Source: RGIG5612 sp045599965 (GTDB lineage Bacteria; Bacillota; Clostridia; Lachnospirales; Lachnospiraceae). Taken from it: DNA of 44,455 nt. The notes below the pieces were generated by a model, which searched no databases, was not told the DNA's origin, and saw nothing but the letters and a program-made list of their open reading frames with translations. Shown piece after piece: positions 1 to 7,948 of this stretch; position 1 is the first letter of the stretch, and each line of letters opens with the position of its first letter. The position numbers and the translations under genes were made by a program. The stretch lies in NCBI GenBank assembly GCA_045599965.1, contig JAZRXA010000027.1, positions 1-44,455 on the forward strand, written 5' to 3'.

Positions 1-1
1 T

Positions 2-919
2 TATTTTGAATCTTCATGTAACGAAGAAACTGATGGAACAGGCGCAAAAATAATTTCTGACGTGCTAAAAAGTAGAGGTGTAAACCTTTATATGATTTTA
101 GATGAAGGTGGAATGATAATGTATGATCCTATCGGCGGAGCAGATGGAACATTTGCGATGGTAGGATTAGGAGAAAAAGCAACTGTTGAAATGAAGTTTA
201 TTGCGAAAAGTAATGGTGGACATGCTTCGACTCCACCTAAAAATTCACCGCTAGTTAGACTAGGGAAATTTATGGCTATTGCTGATTTGGGATTAATATT
301 TCCAAAAGAGATTTCTCCAGTAATAGAAGAAATGTTTAAACGAATGGCGCCATACATGAGCGGAAGCAAAAGCAGGGCACTTAATAATCCAAAAGCGTTT
401 GAGCCAATTATAAAATTGGTTATGCCGTCTATGAGCGCAACGGCAACAGCTCTTCTTAGAACAACTATTGCATTTACGATGGCAAATGGGTCGGAAGGAA
501 CGAACGTTTTAACGCAAGAAGCATATGTCGTAGGAAATATGAGAGGTTCACATCATCAAGGAAAAGAAGGTAGCATAAAAGCTATTATGGATTTAGCAAA
601 ACGATACAACATAGAAGTTGAATTTATTGATGAGGGTGTGGAATCAAAATTAAGTAATCCAAAAGCAGATGCTTTTAAGAATATTGAAGAAGCAGTTGCA
701 AATGTATTTCAGGATGTTGAAGTAGTGCCTTATATAATGACAGGTGCATCAGATTGCAGATTCTTTACAGATATTTGCGAAAACTGTTATAGATTTGTTC
801 CGTTCTTGATTGACGAACAACAACTTGAAAGTATTCATGGATTAAATGAAAATGTAAATATAGCTTGTCTTACACCGGCAGTGGATTTTTATAAATTTTT
901 AATGAAAAATTGCAAATAA
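2..919 (+). CDS. M20-family metallopeptidase, 3' part (5' end outside window)
   Basis: Zinc metallopeptidase of the M20 (carboxypeptidase/deacylase) family, probably hydrolysing small peptides or N-acyl amino acids in the cytoplasm. The frame is open from base 2, so the gene begins before the window. The first visible residues contain NEETDGTGA, matching the M20 segment with the catalytic Glu next to a metal-binding Glu. A dimerisation-type middle region follows, and HGLNENV near the C-terminus matches the HGxNE motif that carries the last metal-ligand His. Stop TAA at 917-919. Ten bases later a YfcC-type carrier gene begins, so an import-and-hydrolyse pair is a reasonable inference. Substrate cannot be told. 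The family call is firm; the exact subfamily is not. Confidence 0.88.
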   Translation, partial: YFESSCNEETDGTGAKIISDVLKSRGVNLYMILDEGGMIMYDPIGGADGTFAMVGLGEKATVEMKFIAKSNGGHASTPPKNSPLVRLGKFMAIADLGLIFPKEISPVIEEMFKRMAPYMSGSKSRALNNPKAFEPIIKLVMPSMSATATALLRTTIAFTMANGSEGTNVLTQEAYVVGNMRGSHHQGKEGSIKAIMDLAKRYNIEVEFIDEGVESKLSNPKADAFKNIEEAVANVFQDVEVVPYIMTGASDCRFFTDICENCYRFVPFLIDEQQLESIHGLNENVNIACLTPAVDFYKFLMKNCK

Positions 920-929
920 GGAGCCCAAT

Positions 930-2336
930 ATGACTAAACAACAAAACGAAAACAAAGGCCTTAATATTTCGGCAAAATCATTTATTTTAGCTATTGTTAT
1001 TATCTTTATTTTAATGGTAGTAACATATATTTTAACTTTCGTTATTCCAGGCGGAGAATACGGAAGAATAGTAGATGATAGTGGAAGAACAATAATTGAT
1101 ACAACGACTGGTTTTAAGTATGCGCAGTGAGGAATTCCATTTTGGAAATGGATTCTTTCTCCTTTCTTAGTTTTAGGAGGAGAAGATAGTATAACAATTA
1201 TTGCTGTTATAGCTTTTTTGCTTATCATTGGTGGAGTTTTTGCAGCACTTAATTCATGTGGACTTCTAAGCTATATGATAGATAAAATCATTCATAAGTT
1301 TGGCTCTGTAAGATATAAATTAATGGCAATCTTAATGTTCTTTATGATGGCTATGGGTTCACTCGTTGGCTCTTTTGAAGAAGTTGTTCCATTAGTTCCT
1401 ATTATTACTGCACTTTCAATTGGACTTGGGTGGGATGCACTAACCGGAATTGCAATGAGCTTACTTGCAGTTGGATGTGGATTTGCAGCAGGTGTTAGCA
1501 ATCCATTTACTGTAGGTGTTGCACAAAGCCTTGCAGGGCTTCCTATGTTTAGCGGAATATGGTTAAGACTTGTATCGTTTGCATTAATTTATGTACTCCT
1601 TTTTGTTTGTGTAAGATTTTATGCAAAGAAAATAGAAAAACCTGTTACTGATTTTAAGACTAGAACGTTTGAAATAAATCCAAACATGGATAAAGGCTTT
1701 TTCACCTTTATAATTATTATAGGTATTGGCATAGTAGCTGTTTTATCTTCGTCTTTTATAAAAGCAATACAAGATTATACATTGTTTATTATGGCAGGTG
1801 CGTTTTTAATCGGAGGCATAGCTGCAACATTAATTACAAAAAGTGGATTAAAGAAACTCGCCAAATGGTTCGTTGAAGGTCTATTATCAATTGCACCTTC
1901 TGTAATAATGATTTTAATGGCAAGTTCGATAAAATACATTTTGGTTGAATCTAAAATATTAGATACAATTCTTCATGGAGCTGTGAATGCTTCAAGTGTT
2001 ATGCCAAAGGCAGTATTGATTTTATTTATTTACATCATTTGCCTAGTTATGAACTTCTTTATTCCATCGGGCTCGGCAAAAGCATTTTTGCTTATTCCAC
2101 TAATTGTTCCTTTAGCTCAAGTTTTTGGATTGAGCCCTCAGCTTTGTATAGTTGCCTACGCTTTTGGTGATGGATTTTCAAATGTATTTTATCCAACTAA
2201 CCCCGCGCTTCTTATTAGTTTATCGTTAGCAGACGTTAGTTATGGAAAATGGGCAAAATATTCATGGAAATTCCAAGGCCTAAATTTCTTGTTAACATGT
2301 GCACTATTGCTTTTAGGCCTTGCAGTAGGATATTAA
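930..2336 (+). pseudogene. YfcC/DcuC-type carboxylate or amino-acid carrier, interrupted by in-frame TGA
   Basis: Polytopic inner-membrane carrier of the YfcC / C4-dicarboxylate anaerobic carrier superfamily. ATG at 930 follows AAGGAG with good spacing. The frame runs 66 codons, meets TGA at 1128-1130, then continues without shift to TAA at 2336; the residues just after the TGA (GIPFWKWILSPFLVLGGED) are clearly carrier sequence before the next transmembrane helix. Without the TGA it would be 468 residues, normal for the family. Downstream segments such as MNFFIPSGSAKAFLLIPL are typical of these carriers. A GGA to TGA substitution is the simplest cause. It could be a recent nonsense mutation, a sequencing error or, less likely, programmed readthrough; a restart around 1218 would lack the first helix. 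Probably co-transcribed with the M20 peptidase. Confidence 0.82.
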
Positions 2337-2352
2337 TAATATAACTAGAAAG

Positions 2353-2429
2353 CTCCTCGCGCGAGCAGGAGGGACCCTTTTAAGAGAGGTGCCTTGCGAA
2401 GTATGAAAGATGTCCTGCAAGAGCCAGGA
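2353..2429 (+). other. GC-rich, possibly structured leader between the carrier and aroQ
   Basis: The gap before aroQ is more GC-rich than its surroundings. It contains the palindrome CTCGCGCGAG (2356-2365), flanked by CTCCT/AGGAG arms (2353-2357 with 2367-2371), and a hairpin TCCTG/CAGGA at about 2413-2428 that ends just before the AAAGGAG ribosome site. There is no convincing U-tract terminator. I could not match it to a riboswitch class I know. Confidence 0.35.
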
Positions 2430-2442
2430 ACAAAGGAGAAAA

Positions 2443-2688
2443 ATGGAATTAGAAGAATATAGAAAACAAATAGATGAAATAGATGAAAATATTGAAAATC
2501 TTTTAGATAAGCGTCTTAAACTTTGTAAGGAAATTGGAGATTATAAAAAAGAAAACAATCTCGAAGTATTAGATCAAAATAGAGAAGATGCAATCTTGTC
2601 AAAAATAGATAACAGCAATTTAGAACACAAAGAAGCAATAAAAGAAATCTATAAAGAGATTTTTGATGAGGGCAAAAAGGTTCAATAA
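2443..2688 (+). CDS. aroQ: Chorismate mutase type II (AroQ fold), stand-alone
   Basis: Small all-helical enzyme that converts chorismate to prephenate, the branch to Phe and Tyr. The 81-residue protein starts MELEEYRKQIDEIDENI and contains LLDKRLKLCKEIGDYK, the canonical first helix with the catalytic Arg/Lys pattern of the AroQ family. I chose ATG 2443 because AAAGGAG sits 6 bases upstream; a start at 2410 would add 11 non-homologous residues. Its stop overlaps the next ATG (TAATG at 2686-2690), so it leads a translationally coupled cluster with U32, HemZ and an NrdG-like activase. The same stand-alone fold also appears as regulatory domains, so function as a free mutase is inferred. Confidence 0.88.
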   Translation: MELEEYRKQIDEIDENIENLLDKRLKLCKEIGDYKKENNLEVLDQNREDAILSKIDNSNLEHKEAIKEIYKEIFDEGKKVQ

Positions 2689-4169
2689 TGAAACCTGAAA
2701 TCTTAGCACCAGCAGGTACATATAAAGCGCTCGAAGCAGCGATAAAAGCAGGTGCCGACGCAGTTTATGTGGGCGGAAGTTTATTTAGTGCGCGAGCTTT
2801 TGCGGGGAACTTTGATGAAGAAACGTTAATCAAGGGAATAAAATATTGTCATCTATTTGACAAGAAACTTTATTTGGCAGTTAATACTTTGCTTAAACCT
2901 TTAGAAATTGAGGCGGTAGCACAATATATTAAACCATTTTATGAAAATGGATTAGATGCAGTAATAGTACAAGATGTTGGCGTTGCAAAAGTTTTAAGAA
3001 ATGAATTCCCAAATATTAAACTTCATGCCAGCACTCAAATGAGCATTACATCTTTTTATGGAGCAAAGTTCTTGAAAGAACTTGGATTTTCCAGGGTAGT
3101 TCCTGCGAGAGAACTTTCTCTTTCTGAAATCAAATCAATAAAAGAAAAAGTAAATATTGAAATAGAAAGCTTCGTTCATGGAGCAATGTGCTTTGCATAT
3201 TCTGGAAAATGTTTATTTAGTTCATTCGCTGGAGGCAGAAGCGGAAATAGAGGACGTTGCGCTCAACCTTGTAGACAATGCTATGAAATTTCTGATGTAG
3301 AAAGAAATGAAAAAAGTCTTGTTATAAAAGAATATCTAATGAGTCTTAAAGATATGTGTACGCTTGAGATTTTGCCAGAGCTAATAGATGCCAAAATAGA
3401 ATCTTTTAAGATTGAAGGAAGAATGAAGAATGCTTCTTATGTTGCAGCGACGGTGAGAGCATATGTTAAGGCAAGAGATATGTATCTTGAAGGCAAGTGG
3501 GACGAAAAAGAAATATCAAAACTTAAAGAGCAAATGCAAGACATCTATAATCGTGGTGGCTTTAGCCAAGGGTATTACTTTGAAGAGAAAGGTCTTGATA
3601 TGCTAGCAACAAAGAGGCCAAATCACCAAGGACTAAAAATTGGAGTTGTAGAAAAAGTTGCTCCGCCACATGTAACGATTAAATTAGAAAAAGACTTAAA
3701 CGAAAAAGATGTCCTAGAAATAATAGAAGCTGGAATTGAACTTACAAGCAATCAAAATGCAAAGACAGGTCAAAGTATAATCTTAAATGGAAAAGAATTT
3801 AAGAAGATAAATCCTGGTATGGAAATTTTTAGAACAAGAAATAATAGATTGCTCAGCGAAATTGAAGAAGAAATAATTAAGCCAGAAAAAAGTATAAAAG
3901 TTAATGCGCATATAAAAGCAATTATTGGGCAACCTATAGAAATAACAATTGAAGGCATAAAAACAGCTGGAAATGTTGTAGAAAAAGCACAAAATGCACC
4001 AACTGATAAAGAGACACTTATACAAAAAATGTATAAGAGCACAGGAACAAATATCAAATTTGAAAATATAGGATGTGAAATTAGCGAAGATGCTTTTGTG
4101 CAGCTGAGCGCATTTAATGACCTTAGAAGAAAAGCTATAGAAAATTTCAAAGAAGAAAAAGTTAAATGA
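2688..4169 (+). CDS. U32-family protein (RlhA/TrhP-like, annotated as collagenase-like peptidase)
   Basis: Member of the U32 family. Characterised relatives act in tRNA or 23S rRNA hydroxylation (TrhP, RlhA) rather than as true proteases. The TIM-barrel part starts EILAPAGTYKALEAAIKAGA; the family signature ESFVHGAMCFAYSGKC lies at residues 160-175, followed by C191 and C195, so the usual four-cysteine set is present. A DUF3656-like C-terminal part follows from about residue 330. 493 residues. It starts on the last base of aroQ's stop and ends with ATGA overlap into the next gene. Many clostridial homologs continue into what is here the separate next gene, so this may be a split version of a 750-residue protein. 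Substrate RNA is unknown. Confidence 0.85.
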   Translation: MKPEILAPAGTYKALEAAIKAGADAVYVGGSLFSARAFAGNFDEETLIKGIKYCHLFDKKLYLAVNTLLKPLEIEAVAQYIKPFYENGLDAVIVQDVGVAKVLRNEFPNIKLHASTQMSITSFYGAKFLKELGFSRVVPARELSLSEIKSIKEKVNIEIESFVHGAMCFAYSGKCLFSSFAGGRSGNRGRCAQPCRQCYEISDVERNEKSLVIKEYLMSLKDMCTLEILPELIDAKIESFKIEGRMKNASYVAATVRAYVKARDMYLEGKWDEKEISKLKEQMQDIYNRGGFSQGYYFEEKGLDMLATKRPNHQGLKIGVVEKVAPPHVTIKLEKDLNEKDVLEIIEAGIELTSNQNAKTGQSIILNGKEFKKINPGMEIFRTRNNRLLSEIEEEIIKPEKSIKVNAHIKAIIGQPIEITIEGIKTAGNVVEKAQNAPTDKETLIQKMYKSTGTNIKFENIGCEISEDAFVQLSAFNDLRRKAIENFKEEKVK

Positions 4170-4942
4170 AAAATTTTGTTGTAAGAGTAAAAACTAAAGA
4201 GCAATTTAATGCGGCAATTAATTTTAATGAAATTAATACCGTCATTGGTTCTAATGCAGTTTTTTCTTCGATGAAAGATAGAACCGACAAAGAATTTTTC
4301 TTAAGCCTTCCAGATGTTGCTAGAGAAAACAAATTAAAACAGGTAGAAGTAGATATAAATAAAGCCAAAGAAAATAGAATTGGACTTTTAATAAAGAATA
4401 TTGATGAGCTTGCAATGGTAAAAGAAATGAGTTTCGAAGGAAAACTTATAGCAGATTCTTTTTTATATGCATATAACAATGAAGCCTTAAAGTTCTACAA
4501 AGATGTTTTTCCTAATATGACATTTATATTAAGCGATGAACTTTCTGATAGGGAATTAGAAGACTTAAAAGAAACGCCAAAAGAAAATTTAATTTATAAG
4601 GCTTATGGTTATCAGCAACTAATGATAACAAACCAATGCATGAATAGGAATTATTGGGGATGCTTAAAGCCACTTCTTAAATTCAAGGATGAAAAAAATA
4701 ATGAGTTTTATATTTCTAGTGAGTGCGGTTATTGCTATGATATTGTTTATAATGGTCAGCCTACAAACATGCTGGACAAACTAGATGAAGTTGGTTTTGA
4801 AAATATTCTTTTAGATTTCACGATAGAATCAGAAGAAGAGACAAAGAATATTATCGAAGAAGCGCTTAAAGGTGCGAAAGATGAACAAATAAAATTAGAA
4901 GATAAATTCACGAGAGGACATCATCTAAAAAGTGTTGATTAA
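4166..4942 (+). CDS. C-terminal module of U32/DUF3656 proteins as a separate gene
   Basis: A 258-residue protein beginning at ATG 4166, which overlaps the preceding stop by four bases (ATGA). I recognise the layout of the C-terminal region of long clostridial U32 proteins: a barrel-like part followed by a short motif (YGYQQLMITNQCMNRN) and then cysteines in SSECGYCYD. No catalytic motif of its own is evident. Because the frame switches exactly at an ATGA junction, with a clean stop and start, it looks like a functional two-gene form and not decay. A fragment of a second copy lies at 7192-7330. The gene overlaps HemZ by 11 bases at its 3' end. Confidence 0.65.
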   Translation: MKNFVVRVKTKEQFNAAINFNEINTVIGSNAVFSSMKDRTDKEFFLSLPDVARENKLKQVEVDINKAKENRIGLLIKNIDELAMVKEMSFEGKLIADSFLYAYNNEALKFYKDVFPNMTFILSDELSDRELEDLKETPKENLIYKAYGYQQLMITNQCMNRNYWGCLKPLLKFKDEKNNEFYISSECGYCYDIVYNGQPTNMLDKLDEVGFENILLDFTIESEEETKNIIEEALKGAKDEQIKLEDKFTRGHHLKSVD

Positions 4943-6344
4943 AGTCTTAAATAAACAAGACGAATATAGTGCATATCATATCGCAAAGGCTTTTTATCCA
5001 AATGAAGAGATTAAAGTTGTTCAAGATAAAAATGGTAAAGAGCTTCGCGATATTTATTTAAAGTTGAAAGAAACAAGTAATAAAGACATGCCTTGGGGCA
5101 TGCTAACGGGAATTAGGCCAACTAAGATTGCATGGAAATGGTTAGACGAAAATCCAGAGGAAAATTTTTCTAGTAAAGAAGAACAAAAGAAAAGTTTTGC
5201 TAAGTGGATTTATGAAGATAAATTTGTAAGTGAACAAAAAGCCAGCTTAGCATTTGATATTGTAACAAAAGAAAAAAGTTTAGTTTCAAAACCTTGGATA
5301 AATGCTTACGAAAAACCTTATGCGCTTTATATAGGAATCCCGTTTTGTCCAAGCATTTGTAAATATTGTTCGTTTTCAAGTGGAAGCATCTTAGCCTATA
5401 AAGATCAAGTTGATTTATATATTGAGGCCTTGAAAAAAGAGTTAGATGCAGTATCAAATATGATGAGAGATAAAGATGGAAGACCTAAACTTCCAACTGC
5501 AATTTATGTTGGTGGTGGAACGCCGACATCCTTAAATGAAAAACAATTAGAAGATTTGATTTATTATATCTTTGATAAGTTTGTTCTTAAATGTGCAGCT
5601 CAGGAGTTTACTGTTGAGGCAGGTAGACCAGATAGCATCACAAAAGAAAAACTAGAAATCCTTAAAAAGTTTGGTGTAAACAGAATTTCTATTAATCCGC
5701 AATCAATGCAGCAAAAAACTCTTGATGCTATTGGGAGAGCACATACCATAGAAGATGTAATAGAAAAATTTAAGCTGGCAAGAGAACTTAAATTTGACAA
5801 TATAAATATGGATTTAATAATGGGGCTAGAAGGCGAAAACTTAGAAGATGTAAAAAATACTTTGGAACAAATCAAAAAGTTAGATCCTGAAAGTTTGACA
5901 GTTCATTCATTGTCGGTAAAAAGATTTTCGAAAATTGGAATTGAAAATAAGTTTGGCGAAAAACAAAACTTAACAGATAATAATTGTGTGCAAGAGATGA
6001 TAGATATGGCGGCTAATGTAGCGAAAGATATGAAGATGGAACCATATTATTTATATCGTCAAAAAAATATTGCAGGCAATTTTGAAAATGTCGGATACGC
6101 AAAAGAAAAGAAAGAATGTTTATATAATGTTTTGATTATGGAGGAACTTCAAAGTATAATTGCTCTAGGAGCAGGAGCGTCTTCTAAAATAGTTTTAGAT
6201 AAACCGATTCCAAATCCATTTAGACAAAACAAACAAAACACAACAATACTTAGATGTGAAAACGTAAGCGATATAAAAAATTATATCGAGCGAGTTGACG
6301 AGATGATAGAAAGAAAAAGAGAATTATTGGAGATAGCAAAATGA
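4932..6344 (+). CDS. hemZ: HemZ-like radical SAM protein (coproporphyrinogen III oxidase family)
   Basis: Radical-SAM enzyme of the oxygen-independent coproporphyrinogen III dehydrogenase family, HemZ branch. The [4Fe-4S]/SAM cysteines are in FCPSICKYC (C139, C143, C146); the N-terminal MPWGMLTGIRPTKIAW is characteristic of HemZ, and YVGGGTPTSL and NRISINPQSM are typical HemN-superfamily motifs. 470 residues. Start is GTG 4932 (or TTG 4935), inside the end of the preceding gene, with no independent ribosome site of note, so coupled translation is likely. No other heme genes are in the window, so a role in heme synthesis is not certain; members of this branch are often of unproven activity. 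The stop overlaps the next ATG (ATGA at 6341). Confidence 0.85.
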   Translation: MLIKVLNKQDEYSAYHIAKAFYPNEEIKVVQDKNGKELRDIYLKLKETSNKDMPWGMLTGIRPTKIAWKWLDENPEENFSSKEEQKKSFAKWIYEDKFVSEQKASLAFDIVTKEKSLVSKPWINAYEKPYALYIGIPFCPSICKYCSFSSGSILAYKDQVDLYIEALKKELDAVSNMMRDKDGRPKLPTAIYVGGGTPTSLNEKQLEDLIYYIFDKFVLKCAAQEFTVEAGRPDSITKEKLEILKKFGVNRISINPQSMQQKTLDAIGRAHTIEDVIEKFKLARELKFDNINMDLIMGLEGENLEDVKNTLEQIKKLDPESLTVHSLSVKRFSKIGIENKFGEKQNLTDNNCVQEMIDMAANVAKDMKMEPYYLYRQKNIAGNFENVGYAKEKKECLYNVLIMEELQSIIALGAGASSKIVLDKPIPNPFRQNKQNTTILRCENVSDIKNYIERVDEMIERKRELLEIAK

Positions 6345-7024
6345 AAATTCATGGACTTCAAAAAATGACATTATTAGATTATCCGGGAAAGGTTGCATGC
6401 ACCGTGTTTTTGGCAGGCTGTGATTTTAGATGTCCATTTTGTCATAACTCAGAACTTATTACCGGTGATGCTGAAGTGATTATGGAAGATAAAGAACTGC
6501 TAGATTTTTTGAAAAAGCGTCAAGGTATTTTAGAAGGAGTAGCGATAACCGGTGGTGAACCTCTTCTTAGAAAAGATATAAAAGAACTTTTAGTAGCAAT
6601 AAAAGAATTAGGTTATCCTGTTAAACTTGATACAAACGGAAATCATCCAGAAATATTAAAAGAACTTGTTAACGATGGACTAGTTAGTTATGTTGCGATG
6701 GATGTAAAAAACTCAAAAGAAAAATATGCTCAGACAATAGGTCTTGATAAGTTTGATATAACAAATGTAGATGAGAGCATTAATTTTTTATTAAACTCAA
6801 ATATTGATTATGAATTTAGAACAACTGTATTAAAAGAGTTGCATGATGAAAGTTCTTTTGAAGGAATAGCTAAATGGATACAAGGTGCTAAAAATTATTT
6901 CATTCAAAATTTTGTTGATCGCGACACAGTTGTTTTTGATGGACTTCATGGTTTCGAAGAAAACGAACTAAAGAAGTTTTCTGATATTGTCTCACCATAT
7001 GTAAAGAATATTGGTATAAGATAA
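6341..7024 (+). CDS. Anaerobic RNR-activating-type radical SAM protein (NrdG2/TIGR02495-like)
   Basis: Radical-SAM activase of the NrdG-related group that begins with a short YPGK motif (MTLLDYPGK). The cluster motif is CDFRCPFC (C27, C31, C34), and ITGGEPLL follows at about residue 70. 227 residues, within the usual range. This group is annotated as the glycyl-radical activase for anaerobic ribonucleotide reductase; NrdD is encoded 3.7 kb downstream, and no other activase is visible, so it is the best candidate for generating the glycyl radical on NrdD. The alternative is another glycyl-radical or 7-carboxy-7-deazaguanine-like role. Its ATG overlaps the hemZ stop. A terminator follows at 7149. 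Confidence 0.8.
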   Translation: MKIHGLQKMTLLDYPGKVACTVFLAGCDFRCPFCHNSELITGDAEVIMEDKELLDFLKKRQGILEGVAITGGEPLLRKDIKELLVAIKELGYPVKLDTNGNHPEILKELVNDGLVSYVAMDVKNSKEKYAQTIGLDKFDITNVDESINFLLNSNIDYEFRTTVLKELHDESSFEGIAKWIQGAKNYFIQNFVDRDTVVFDGLHGFEENELKKFSDIVSPYVKNIGIR

Positions 7025-7036
7025 AAGGAGAAGGAC

Positions 7037-7108
7037 ATGTTCCACTGCTATCCAGTCTTTGTTCCAGACGTAGGAGCTGAAGCATTGGGTATTGTAAAAG
7101 AGTTTTAG
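7037..7108 (+). CDS. Possible 23-residue small ORF or gene remnant
   Basis: ATG 7037 is preceded by AAAGGAG at proper spacing and opens 23 codons (MFHCYPVFVPDVGAEALGIV then KEF) to TAG. Not recognised. It may be a tiny protein at the end of the operon or the stub of a lost gene whose ribosome site survives. There is no conservation information. Confidence 0.3.
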   Translation: MFHCYPVFVPDVGAEALGIVKEF

Positions 7109-7148
7109 GATAAATAAAGTTTAATAAAACTAAATAAAAATAATTGAT

Positions 7149-7184
7149 AAATCCATGTACCAGAAATGGCACATGGATTTTTTT
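7149..7184 (+). terminator. Intrinsic terminator after the aroQ-nrdG2 cluster
   Basis: Stem AAATCCATGT (7149-7158) pairs with ACATGGATTT (7171-7180), followed by a run of T. Confidence 0.85.
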
Positions 7185-7191
7185 ATAATGC

Positions 7192-7332
7192 GTTCATAAA
7201 GAAGTTAAACAATTTTATACTAATATGAAATTTGTATTAAATGACGAGCTTTCAGATAAAGAACTAGAAAATTTAAAAGAGGTTTCTAAAGAAAAATTAT
7301 TTTATTGTAGCCGGGCTTCTTGTAAGCAGTAA
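7192..7332 (+). pseudogene. Fragment of a second copy of the U32 C-terminal gene
   Basis: The frame beginning near 7192 encodes HKEVKQFYTNMKFVLNDELS then DKELENLKEVSKEKLFY. This aligns without gaps to residues 112-144 of the gene at 4166 (YKDVFPNMTFILSDELSDRE and LEDLKETPKENLIY), with about 19 of 28 residues identical over the core. The similarity stops on both sides and the frame ends at TAA 7330-7332. It has no start or ribosome site. I read it as the remnant of a duplicated or recombined copy sitting 2.7 kb from the intact gene. Confidence 0.72.
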
Positions 7333-7836
7333 GTCAACTGTAGATAATGCATTCAAACATTTTAAAAAATATGTTAAAAGTATTCCTATAAACAATAGGG
7401 ATAAAGCAATTTTGTTTACGGAATTTAAATCCACATTAATTGATAGACGTTATAGCAGAATAAAATTGCGGATGATTGATGAACTTTGTCAGCTGGAACA
7501 CACAACGTTATATTCGTGCTATATAAAAAAGGTAGTGCATTTTCCCAAGATGAAAAAGAAACGGCATATATAAAATTATTATCGAAAATAATTGATGCAG
7601 TTGATAATCAAATAGATGGTATATTTGATACATTTAATAAGACAGATTTTGAAACCAAAATTATTGATGAGCTAAGCAAAAAAGAAAATGTATTATCTGT
7701 TTTGTCAGCGGATTTGCAGGATGAATATGGATTACAATTTGTTGATAATATGTGCAGTATAGCAAGATTACATAAGAGTAATAATGATAAATATGGGTTT
7801 TACGATAAAATTGCAAATTTTATAAAAGAAGTTTGA
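7301..7836 (+). pseudogene. Decayed gene of unknown family with one frameshift
   Basis: From about 7301 to 7487 one frame reads like protein (GLLVSSKSTVDNAFKHFKKY and SIPINNRDKAILFTEFKSTL) and then becomes nonsense; at about 7485 the reading moves to another frame, which continues SAGTHNVIFVLYKKGSAFSQ to TGA at 7836. The second half alone could start at TTG 7486 but has no ribosome site and a stop directly upstream. The joined product would be about 175 residues, acidic at its end, with no domain that I recognise. No start codon is visible at its 5' end, which is fused to the U32 fragment. Confidence 0.55.
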
Positions 7837-7938
7837 CAAACAACGTGAAATATAATAATATCAAGGCAAGAAAGGAATGACCTCCTGGCGATCAGTTTGC
7901 TGGGTGTACGGGTAAACGTGGGATCATTCTTTTTTTTA
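7833..7938 (+). ncRNA. Candidate small RNA gene: promoter, about 65-nt structured transcript, terminator
   Basis: TTGACA (7833-7838), a 17-bp gap and TAATAT (7856-7861) form a good promoter overlapping the end of the decayed gene. About ten bases later begins a GC-richer, foldable stretch: outer stem GAATGA (7875-7880) with TCATTC (7924-7929), then eight T, so the outer stem doubles as a terminator. Inside are a CCTCC stretch (7881-7885), which resembles an anti-Shine-Dalgarno sequence, and a small ACG/CGT hairpin (7908-7919). There is no ORF inside. I do not recognise the RNA family; it is not SRP, 6S or a known riboswitch to my eye. Confidence 0.5.
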
Positions 7939-7948
7939 TTGATTGTTT

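Noticed and set aside
7486..7836. Independent 116-residue gene starting at TTG 7486
   Set aside because: No ribosome site, stop directly upstream in frame, and coding sense continues upstream in another frame; better read as part of a frameshifted gene.
7901..7920. The stretch TGTACGGGTAAAC also occurs, reversed, at 42582-42594 beside the repeat array
   Set aside because: A 13-base match is expected by chance many times within 44 kb of DNA, and the surroundings do not match.
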